The translations under genes and the position numbers were made by a program. The notes under the pieces were generated by a model, which worked only from the letters and a program-made list of their open reading frames with translations, had not been told where the DNA came from and did no database searches. From NCBI GenBank assembly GCA_903851455.1, contig CAINOM010000492.1:1-14082 (forward strand): DNA of 14,082 nt, given 5' to 3'. This DNA is from an uncultured Bacteroidota bacterium (GTDB lineage: Bacteria > Bacteroidota > Bacteroidia > Chitinophagales > Chitinophagaceae). Shown here piece by piece: positions 6,069 through 12,221 of the stretch (positions within the stretch are counted from its first letter, which is position 1; each line of letters opens with the position of its first letter).

Positions 6069-6650
6069 ATGAAGAGCATTGTTGTTTTCTGCGGCTCAGC
6101 CGATGGCTATAACGAATACTACCGCGAGGCGGCATACGAACTCGGCGCCTTGCTGGCAGACCGGGGTATCCGCATCATCTATGGCGGCGCCAGGATAGGT
6201 CTCATGGGCGCACTGGCAGAAGGAGCACTGGCCAGTGGCGGCAAAGTGACAGGTGTGATCCCCGGCTTCCTGAAGACGAAGGAAGTAGCCCATGAAGGGC
6301 TTACAGAGCTGATCACCGTAGATACCATGCACGAGCGCAAACTAAAAATGCATGAGCTCAGCGATGGCGTCATCACCATGCCCGGCGGCTGGGGCACTAT
6401 GGAGGAGCTCTTTGAGATGCTTACCTGGGGGCAGCTTGGGCTGCATACCAAACCAATCGGCCTGCTCAATGTAAGCGGCTACTACGATGCCCTGAAGGCT
6501 TTATCTGACAGCATGGTGACCGAGGGCTTTCTCAGTGAATTTGTCAATGCATCATTGCTTATCAGTGAGTCTCCTGTAGATCTGCTGGAGAAGATGGAAG
6601 CATATATCCCGTTGGTCTCAGAGAAAATAATGACGAGACAAACAACTTAA
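6069..6650 (+). CDS. LOG-family nucleotide phosphoribohydrolase (TIGR00730)
   Basis: A 193-residue Rossmann-fold protein of the LOG ('lysine decarboxylase'-misnamed) family. Members hydrolyse nucleoside 5'-monophosphates, and in some organisms cytokinin ribotides, to the free base and ribose 5-phosphate. Visible features: N-terminal beta strand and FCGS loop (7-10), YGGARIGLMG (38-47), the HERK motif (88-91) and PGGWGTMEE (105-113). The last two build the catalytic and phosphate site, with R90 and E113 as expected catalytic residues. Trp in the PGG-x-GT position is a variant of the more common Gly, Phe, Tyr or Leu. Length is typical. It has its own promoter match and no operon partner. Family is secure; true substrate is not. 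Confidence 0.9.
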   Translation: MKSIVVFCGSADGYNEYYREAAYELGALLADRGIRIIYGGARIGLMGALAEGALASGGKVTGVIPGFLKTKEVAHEGLTELITVDTMHERKLKMHELSDGVITMPGGWGTMEELFEMLTWGQLGLHTKPIGLLNVSGYYDALKALSDSMVTEGFLSEFVNASLLISESPVDLLEKMEAYIPLVSEKIMTRQTT

Positions 6651-6693
6651 TGATTAACTGCCCATACTCTTCGACTTATGCGTGCTAATGAAT

Positions 6694-6734
6694 CTTGTAG
6701 AGACGCCGTGCATTGCGTCTCTACGAAACACAAG
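6694..6734. repeat. REP-like hairpin repeat
   Basis: GTAGAGACGC (6697-6706) and GCGTCTCTAC (6715-6724) form a perfect 10-bp stem around an 8-base loop. Two more pairs at the base extend it to 12. An outer CTTGT (6694-6698) and ACAAG (6730-6734) add further symmetry. There is no T tract, so it is not a standard terminator. The TAGAGACGC...GCGTCTCTA type recurs in intergenic regions of several bacterial genomes and is best read as a REP-like or MITE-like element, from general knowledge rather than a search here. Confidence 0.65.
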
Positions 6735-6762
6735 TAAACAATATTGATCACATCCTGATAAT

Positions 6763-6786
6763 AAAAGACCCCGCAGTTGCGGGGTC
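6763..6786 (-). terminator. Intrinsic terminator of the T9SS protein gene
   Basis: GACCCCGC (6767-6774) pairs perfectly with GCGGGGTC (6779-6786) around an AGTT loop. Read on the minus strand, the stem is followed by TTTTATT. It lies 23 bases beyond the stop codon of the minus-strand gene ending at 6810. A weaker T run on the plus side could also stop the LOG transcript. Confidence 0.85.
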
Positions 6787-6809
6787 CGTAATTTTGTTCT
6801 GTACTGAAA

Positions 6810-7805
6810 CTATTTCACCACACTGAGTTTGCCTCTCTGCACCATATTGTCTTTGTTTGTTATAGTGTAGAAATAAAGCCCGTCAGGAAGCAAAGAAAGA
6901 TCAACATTATCATTGCCGCTTAAAGTCTTTGTAGCCACGATCTGCCCGTTTACTGACATCATGCGGAACTCTGCGCCTTCATTACCCTGTGCATCCAGGT
7001 ATACTGTTCCTGAAGCCGGGTTAGGGAATACTTTCACTGCATTAGCAGTTACATTTTTTACCGACAGTCCTGGCACATAAGCCATAGTTACATCGTCCAC
7101 ATAAAGTGTGCTGCTGTCCGATACATCGCTCTGTCCGCTGCTGGAGAATAATATGCGTACAGTGTCTGCACCATCCACTGAGTCCGTATACACAATGTGA
7201 GCTGTTATTTGCTCGAAGGTTGTAGTAGGGCCGATGTTAACAATACCGGTGCCCACCATGGAGTCGATACCAGTGCTGAGGTGGCTGAATACGTTTACAG
7301 TAAGCGATCCGCTGTCCAGGCCTACTGTGCCGGTGCTGTCCTTACCACGCGTGTAGCGTACCCATGCACTCACAGAAGACAATCTACCCAGGATTGGTGT
7401 ACCACCTGTAAAGGTAACAGCGCTTGCAGGAGACGAACCGCCAACTATTGCAAGAACATTCACATTTACTACGGAATTGGAAATAATGCCTGCGAAGTAC
7501 CCCAGGGTATCCTGCTTTAACGTCATGAGCTTAGCCGACGAAGTACCACCATGAACTATTGTAGTCTCATGGAATATCTGGGCGTTCCAGTTGTTGCCGG
7601 CACCGATCAATGGTCCGTAAGTTTCCCCGTCAGCGATGATAAGTGAATCCATGCCATACCACTGTCCGGGCGCCTGGATGTTGAATACCGGGCTGGTACC
7701 GGATGTACCCGTACGCCATGTTTCCATTCCGGCATTCGGTACTGTCTGTGCAAAAGCGCAGCTTCCTGCTGTAAGTGTCAATAAAAGAGTGTAAAGTTTT
7801 TTCAT
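6810..7805 (-). CDS. T9SS-secreted protein with carbohydrate-binding-like domain
   Basis: A 331-residue secreted protein. I start it at the ATG at 7805 because this gives a clean signal peptide (MKKLYTLLLTLTAGSCAFAQ, cut after AFA or AFAQ). An in-frame upstream ATG would add 12 charged residues. The middle (about 21-250) looks like a single beta-sandwich of the PCMD/carbohydrate-binding type: NAGMETWRTG near the start, GGTSSAKLMT, VSAWVRYTRG and YVDDVTMAYV near the end. The last 75 residues (257-331) are a type A T9SS sorting domain (VFPNPASGTVYL, LLPDGLYFYTI, GKLSVVK). The protein is therefore probably exported and attached to the surface or released. It lies 37 bp after the peroxiredoxin on the same strand, perhaps in its operon. 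Ligand unknown. Confidence 0.82.
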   Translation of the reverse strand: MKKLYTLLLTLTAGSCAFAQTVPNAGMETWRTGTSGTSPVFNIQAPGQWYGMDSLIIADGETYGPLIGAGNNWNAQIFHETTIVHGGTSSAKLMTLKQDTLGYFAGIISNSVVNVNVLAIVGGSSPASAVTFTGGTPILGRLSSVSAWVRYTRGKDSTGTVGLDSGSLTVNVFSHLSTGIDSMVGTGIVNIGPTTTFEQITAHIVYTDSVDGADTVRILFSSSGQSDVSDSSTLYVDDVTMAYVPGLSVKNVTANAVKVFPNPASGTVYLDAQGNEGAEFRMMSVNGQIVATKTLSGNDNVDLSLLPDGLYFYTITNKDNMVQRGKLSVVK

Positions 7806-7814
7806 ACCGGGTAA

Positions 7815-7827
7815 TTTTTTTTTTTTT
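7815..7827. repeat. 13-base homopolymer T tract
   Basis: An uninterrupted run of 13 T (A on the transcribed sense of the downstream gene) begins 9 bases upstream of the ATG at 7805. A-rich leaders help translation in Bacteroidota, and runs of this length are prone to slippage. It may therefore tune expression of the secreted protein; this is inference. Confidence 0.9.
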
Positions 7828-7842
7828 GTTTTGTAGCGCAAA

Positions 7843-8316
7843 TTAATGATTTATTTCATTCAAACATTGCTGAATTGAGTCAAAATTCGGAATATCGGAG
7901 GCATTCTCCAAAACTTCTGCATAACGAACGATACCCTCTTTATCAATAACGAAGGCCGAGCGCTTGGAAACGCCGTCCATATCGTTGTACCAATGATCAT
8001 AGATGGTATCATAAGCAGTGGAAGCTACCTTATTGAAGTCACTCAGCAAGGTAAAGTTCAGGCTCTGCTCCTGTTTGAACTTCCCCAGCGAAAACAGGGA
8101 ATCCACCGATATACCATAAATAACAGCATCGAGGTTATTATATGTCGCTATGTTGTCGCGGGTCATGCACAATTCCTTGGTGCAGGTGCTGGTAAAAGCC
8201 AGCGGAAAAAACAACAATACTACATTCTTCCCTTTCTGTTCACTAAGGGTCACCTTGTTCTTTTCCGTATCGCGCAGCGTGAAGTCAGGCGCGGATTGTC
8301 CGATCTGTATGGCCAT
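7843..8316 (-). CDS. Peroxiredoxin, Bcp/AhpE type
   Basis: A 157-residue thiol peroxidase that reduces peroxides in the cytosol. The peroxidatic site is intact: the PxxxTxxC motif (PLAFTSTC, Pro38, Thr42, Cys45) and the conserved Arg119 (KRSAFVI). Cys50 sits five residues after Cys45, as in the atypical 2-Cys Bcp enzymes where it resolves the sulfenic acid. Cys151 is another option. The FTLRDTEKNKVTLSEQKGKN start is a typical thioredoxin-fold N-terminus, and no signal peptide is present. It lies 20 bp after the glutathione-peroxidase-like gene on the same strand, so the two are probably co-transcribed. The reductant (thioredoxin or other) is not visible. Confidence 0.92.
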   Translation of the reverse strand: MAIQIGQSAPDFTLRDTEKNKVTLSEQKGKNVVLLFFPLAFTSTCTKELCMTRDNIATYNNLDAVIYGISVDSLFSLGKFKQEQSLNFTLLSDFNKVASTAYDTIYDHWYNDMDGVSKRSAFVIDKEGIVRYAEVLENASDIPNFDSIQQCLNEINH

Positions 8317-8336
8317 TTTTTTTGCTTTTATGATGC

Positions 8337-8876
8337 TTATTTTTCTATTGCGGCAATTACTTCAGGGTTGTTGACGCTTATTTTCGGGTCAAAGACCGCA
8401 ACAAGCTCACCTTGCTCGTTGACCAGGTATTTCTGGAAATTCCATTTTACCTCGCTGTCCTTAAGATTGTTGTATTGCTTGCTGGTAAGCCATTTGAAAA
8501 CAGGCGACATGTTACTGCCCCTGATCTGTACTTTCGAAGTTATCGGGAATACGACATTATAATCAGTGCGGTTGTCCGCCTGCTGCTGCTTCATCCCCGG
8601 AGCTATGCCGAATTCATCTGCCAGGAACCCGATCACCACCAGCTTACCCTGGTATTTCTTCTGCAGTTCGTTCAGATCAGCATATTGGTGGTCGGTAATT
8701 AACTGGGAAGGTACATTTACAATAAGTATTTTTTTGCCTTTGTAAGCGGAAATATCTATTTCACTTCCGCCGTTTATCGCTGTCACTTTAAAATCATAGA
8801 TGCTGGCCGGAACATCCTTCGCAACCGGGGTGAAGATCAACAGCAGCTGAAACAGCATACCTAAAGTAAAATTCAT
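8337..8876 (-). CDS. Cysteine-free glutathione-peroxidase-like protein
   Basis: A 179-residue exported-looking protein (hydrophobic N-terminus about 1-19) with the glutathione-peroxidase fold signatures but no cysteine at all. The usual catalytic NVASxCG is NVPSQLI (54-60), with Leu59 in the place of the peroxidatic Cys. The QYADLNELQKKYQGK helix (64-78) follows as in the family. FPCNQF is FLADEF (84-89), so the resolving-site Cys is Ala86 and the tetrad Gln is Glu88. The WNF motif (145-147) and NEQGELVAVF are conserved. It cannot work as a thiol peroxidase and is probably a pseudoenzyme with a binding, chaperone or partner role. It is the first gene of a likely operon with a real peroxiredoxin. 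Family assignment is secure; the loss of activity is inferred from residues. Confidence 0.82.
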   Translation of the reverse strand: MNFTLGMLFQLLLIFTPVAKDVPASIYDFKVTAINGGSEIDISAYKGKKILIVNVPSQLITDHQYADLNELQKKYQGKLVVIGFLADEFGIAPGMKQQQADNRTDYNVVFPITSKVQIRGSNMSPVFKWLTSKQYNNLKDSEVKWNFQKYLVNEQGELVAVFDPKISVNNPEVIAAIEK

Positions 8877-9017
8877 AACAAGGCTTTATTTTCAATAAAA
8901 GTAAAGGTTTTTTATTATCCTGTGCCATGAAAAGTGTAAACGCGTTTTTCCAGCATCATCGGATTCAAAATCATTTCCTTACTTTTAACAAATAAATGAT
9001 ATAAATCAATAGAAAAA

Positions 9018-10796
9018 ATGACTCTTTCCCTTACCGGCAACATCAGAACATTATCGCGCAACAGCTTTTTGTTTCTCCTTTTAAGTTTCCTCTTTTTCAA
9101 CACCACATCCCGCGCACAAGGTGTATGGACACCCCTGAACGCCGTTGCACCAGACTATAACGAAGGCGTAATGATCTTACTCACCGACGGTACTGTACTG
9201 TGCAAGACCTCCGGCGGTGGCGGTGACGTATACGGTATCAGGTGGGACCGGCTGGTACCAGATATTAATGGCAGTTATGTGAATGGCACCTGGTATGTGA
9301 TCAATCCTATGACAGACTCCCGTTTGTATTTTTCCACGCAGGTGCTTAAAGATGGCACATTGTATGCGACCGGGGGAGAATACGGCTCCGGCCGCAGATT
9401 TGGAGAAAGGTATTACCCGCTTATCGATAACTGGTCTGAACTTCCGTTCGTTACACCTATAGATACATTTTCAGATGCTAATTCGGAGATACTGCCTGAT
9501 GGAACTGTGCTGCAGGCCGTTGTAATCCATGGTACTGGCGTATCCAACCGTACCTACATTTATGATCCGGTTGCAAATACTTACACGCTCGCTCACCCGG
9601 TTCTCGGCAACGCTAACGAATCCGTTTGGGTAAAACTCCCCGATAACAGCATTCTTTTTGTAAATACAGGCTTGTTGACATCGGAGCGTTATATCCCGTC
9701 AACAGGCATATGGGTGACTGATGCTAATCTTCCGGCTGCTCTTTACGACCCCTATGGTGAGGAAACAGGCGCGGGCTTTCTGCTGCCCAATGGTAAAGCT
9801 TTCTTCCTGGGGTCGATGCCGCAGACCGCTTATTATACACCATCCGGCACCACAGCTCCTGGCACCTGGACCGCCGGTCCCGTGATCCCGGATACTTTGG
9901 GTGCGCCAGATGCCGCTGCAGCAATGATGGTAGATGGCAAGATACTCTGTGCATTTTCGCATACGCCAACGGCGGACACCGTTTTCCCAAGGCCGACAGA
10001 ATATTATGAGTTCGATTACCTCACAGATTCATTCACAAGGATCATGCATGTGCCATACCCCGTTGGCTCTACGCTGAACATCTGTTCCTTCCAATCTAAT
10101 ATGCTTTGCCTGCCGGACGGCAACATACTATACGCCAGCCAGGGCACTGACGAGTACTATGTATACACTCCGGCCGGAGCGCCACTGGCGGCAGGAAAAC
10201 CAACCGTGAACGAACTGATAAAACAAGACTGCGACACCTTCCTTGCCATCGGCACATTGTTTAATGGCATTACAGAGGGAGCCGCATATGGCGACGACTG
10301 GCAGATGTCTACCAACTACCCCATCGTACGCCTTACCCGCAATGACTCGGTTTATTATTGCGCAACCTATAACTGGACCAGTACCGGCGTGATGCGTGGC
10401 GCTGCGCCCGACACTACGCAATTTGTTATTCCACCGGTCGTACCCGGTGGCACTTATTCGCTGCAGGTGGTTGCCAACGGCAATGCATCTGATCCGGTTT
10501 CCATCAATGTTTGCCCGGCAGAAGGTATCAGGAACCTGGGCAGTGCGCAGGGCATCAGTGTCTTCCCTAACCCGGCAAGCGATCTGGTTACTGTAGGGTT
10601 CAATTCCAAAAGCGCGGGCGCGTATACCATAAGGCTGATGGATATCTTTGGCCGCATAGTCCGCACTAAAGATGCAATGGGTGTGACCGGCGAGAACACC
10701 TGCCAGCTCCCGCTCCAGGGCATAGCTAAAGGTATCTATACCATCAGCATCCGTAATGCAGCCGGCGTTTATACCACCAAATTGAGCGTCAACTAA
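9018..10796 (+). CDS. T9SS-secreted kelch/galactose-oxidase-like protein
   Basis: A 592-residue secreted protein. Residues 1-34 are a signal peptide ending near TTSRAQ. About 40-390 is a beta-propeller of kelch type, seen as repeats of strand-turn units such as ILPDGTVLQAV, LPDNSILFVNTG, LPNGKAFFLG and LPDGNILYASQG. About 395-500 is an Ig-like E-set domain (YPIVRLTRNDSVYY, then IPPVVPGGTYSLQVVANG) as in galactose- and glyoxal-oxidase C-termini. The last 80 residues (513-592) are a T9SS sorting domain (ISVFPNPASDLVTV, GIAKGIYTISI, TKLSVN). The copper ligands of true galactose oxidase are not evident, so oxidase activity is doubtful. A surface adhesive or carbohydrate-contacting role is the safer reading. 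Single gene, divergent from the peroxidase operon. Confidence 0.85.
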   Translation: MTLSLTGNIRTLSRNSFLFLLLSFLFFNTTSRAQGVWTPLNAVAPDYNEGVMILLTDGTVLCKTSGGGGDVYGIRWDRLVPDINGSYVNGTWYVINPMTDSRLYFSTQVLKDGTLYATGGEYGSGRRFGERYYPLIDNWSELPFVTPIDTFSDANSEILPDGTVLQAVVIHGTGVSNRTYIYDPVANTYTLAHPVLGNANESVWVKLPDNSILFVNTGLLTSERYIPSTGIWVTDANLPAALYDPYGEETGAGFLLPNGKAFFLGSMPQTAYYTPSGTTAPGTWTAGPVIPDTLGAPDAAAAMMVDGKILCAFSHTPTADTVFPRPTEYYEFDYLTDSFTRIMHVPYPVGSTLNICSFQSNMLCLPDGNILYASQGTDEYYVYTPAGAPLAAGKPTVNELIKQDCDTFLAIGTLFNGITEGAAYGDDWQMSTNYPIVRLTRNDSVYYCATYNWTSTGVMRGAAPDTTQFVIPPVVPGGTYSLQVVANGNASDPVSINVCPAEGIRNLGSAQGISVFPNPASDLVTVGFNSKSAGAYTIRLMDIFGRIVRTKDAMGVTGENTCQLPLQGIAKGIYTISIRNAAGVYTTKLSVN

Positions 10797-10813
10797 AACA
10801 GGGCGTACATTTT
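10782..10813 (+). promoter_or_regulatory. Candidate promoter of the HipA-like/DUF3037 pair
   Basis: TTG (10782-10784) followed after 21 bases by TACATTTT (10806-10813) matches the Bacteroidota -33/-7 arrangement with one deviation at the last position. The -33 element lies inside the end of the preceding gene, and the predicted start is only a few bases before the ATG at 10821. The pair may therefore have its own promoter, with an almost leaderless message. Confidence 0.45.
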
Positions 10814-10820
10814 AAAAAAC

Positions 10821-11621
10821 ATGACTTACGTTGTGCCTGACTTAAGAACGGTAAATGTAGACCGCTATGTATTGCCCCTGCGCGAGGGCGGCTCCGTGCC
10901 CGGCCTTGTTGAGGGTGATGACGGACGCAAGTACGTGGTCAAATTCCGGGGGGCAGCACAAGGACCTAAGGTGCTGATAGCCGAACTGATTGGCGGCGAA
11001 ATAGCCCGTGCGCTCGGCCTCAGGGTACCGGAGCTCGTATTCATCCACTTCGATGAGGTCTTCGGGCGCACAGAAAGCGATTGGGAGCTGCAAACACAGT
11101 TCAAGGCGAGCACCGGGCTCAACATCGGCCTCGCCTATCTTACGCGCAGTAATACATTTGATCCCGGCATCACAAAGGTCAATGCCTACCTCGCATCCAC
11201 CATAGTGTGGCTGGACAGTCTCATTATGAATGTAGACCGCACTGTGCGCAACCCGAATATGCTGATATGGAATAAAGACCTTTGGCTGATAGACCATGGC
11301 GCCTGCCTCTATTTTCATTACAACTGGAGCAGGCCACCGGCAGAACAGGCCATTCAGCCATTCACCCGCATCAAGGACCATGTGCTCCTCTCAAAAGCAG
11401 GACAGTTGAGCAACGCAGACCGCAAGTGCAAAAAACTGCTCACCCCTCAGGTCATCCACGACATCATAGCAAAAATACCGGATGACTGGGTAGTACCGGA
11501 ACCGCATTTCCGGACCGCCGACGAATGCAGGCAAGCCTACGAACTGTTTTTACTGACGCGGATAGCAAATTCACATATTTTTGTAAAAGAAGCGCAGCAT
11601 GCAAGAAAAGAAGTCATATGA
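10821..11621 (+). CDS. HipA-like kinase (HipA_2 family)
   Basis: A 266-residue protein kinase-fold protein related to the C-terminal kinase domain of HipA but without the N-terminal HipA subdomain. The N-lobe has VVKF with Lys41 as the beta-3 nucleotide-binding lysine, and the AELIGGEIARALGL helix with Glu55. The catalytic loop is NVDRTVRNPNML (137-148) with Asp139 and Asn144. The metal-binding aspartate is Asp158 in LIDHGACL, the equivalent of DFG. All core residues are intact, so it is probably active and phosphorylates an unknown substrate. It overlaps the DUF3037 gene by 23 bases. A HipB-like antitoxin is not visible. HipA_2 proteins occur widely with DUF3037 partners (recalled from family knowledge), so a toxin-antitoxin role is possible but unproven. 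Confidence 0.85.
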   Translation: MTYVVPDLRTVNVDRYVLPLREGGSVPGLVEGDDGRKYVVKFRGAAQGPKVLIAELIGGEIARALGLRVPELVFIHFDEVFGRTESDWELQTQFKASTGLNIGLAYLTRSNTFDPGITKVNAYLASTIVWLDSLIMNVDRTVRNPNMLIWNKDLWLIDHGACLYFHYNWSRPPAEQAIQPFTRIKDHVLLSKAGQLSNADRKCKKLLTPQVIHDIIAKIPDDWVVPEPHFRTADECRQAYELFLLTRIANSHIFVKEAQHARKEVI

Positions 11622-11997
11622 ATACGTTGTGGTACGCCTGGTTCCCGTGGTAGAGCGAGAGGAGTTCCTCAACGTAGGCGTTATACTTTATGCGCCCACC
11701 CGGAAATTCCTGCAAATGAAATTTCATCTTGATAAAAAAAGGCTCCGCGCTTTTTACCCGGGAATTGACATCAGTACCGTTCAGAAATACCTCGAAGCAT
11801 TTCAACGCATCTGTCGCGGAGAAAGCAGCGCAGGCGAGATAGGAAAACTAACAGCCCCTGAGCGTTTCCGCTGGCTGTCTGCTACACGGAGCACCATGCT
11901 GCAGATGTCTAAAGTACACTCCGGCCTGTGCAGTGATCCTGAAGCAAAGCTGGACGAACTGTTCCGGCAGCTGGTATTGCCACCGGAACTATCATAG
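11599..11997 (+). CDS. DUF3037 family protein
   Basis: A 132-residue cytosolic protein of the DUF3037 family, whose function is unknown. The signature is at the N-terminus: YEYVVVRLVPVVEREEFLNV then GVILYAP (residues 7-33), followed by FLQMKFHLDKKRLRAFYPG. The rest is predicted helical and ends in a leucine- and proline-rich tail (LVLPPELS). Its start overlaps the end of the HipA-like kinase gene by 23 bases, so the two are translated from one message and are probably partners. I infer that it modulates, delivers or opposes the kinase. It is not a recognisable HTH antitoxin of the HipB type. Confidence 0.85.
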   Translation: MQEKKSYEYVVVRLVPVVEREEFLNVGVILYAPTRKFLQMKFHLDKKRLRAFYPGIDISTVQKYLEAFQRICRGESSAGEIGKLTAPERFRWLSATRSTMLQMSKVHSGLCSDPEAKLDELFRQLVLPPELS

Positions 11998-12005
11998 CCC
12001 TCATT

Positions 12006-12110
12006 TTAATCCACAAATATTTTCGCGCTAAGCCGCTCGGTTTTAGAAACTGCATTAATAAAATAGATACCTGCCGGGGAAACCAATTGTACATGGTTTT
12101 TAGTGTTCAT
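12006..12110 (-). pseudogene. Orphan T9SS sorting-domain relic
   Basis: The minus strand encodes 34 residues whose last 25 (PAGIYFINAVSKTERLSAKI plus FVD) match the end of a type A T9SS sorting domain: an aGiYf strand, then a short turn and a final KifV strand before the stop. The preceding PNP motif, strands and mature protein are missing. The frame continues upstream as cysteine-rich nonsense with no signal sequence. An adjacent frame at about 12108-12170 reads protein-like (YIFNVTVSQSAAVAGTL), so a frameshift or deletion is possible. This is best read as the 3' remnant of a truncated secreted-protein gene, left beside the kinase/DUF3037 pair. Confidence 0.6.
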
Positions 12111-12176
12111 AAAGTGCCCGCAACCGCAGCAGACTGGGAAACGGTTACATTGAAAATATATTGCCTGACACACAAC

Positions 12177-12197
12177 AAAAATGGCCGGCACAGGCCA
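12177..12197 (-). terminator. Intrinsic terminator of the adhesin gene
   Basis: On the minus strand TGGCC (12197-12193) pairs with GGCCA (12186-12182) around a 6-base loop and is followed by five T (12181-12177). It lies 24 bases beyond the adhesin stop codon at 12222. The stem is short but GC-rich. Confidence 0.6.
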
Positions 12198-12221
12198 GCC
12201 ACTTTCTATTTAAACATCTTA

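Noticed and set aside
12111..12221. Possible further coding between the T9SS relic and the adhesin
   Set aside because: Short protein-like snippets occur in two frames but none has a start, a signal or a family match; only the terminator is supported.
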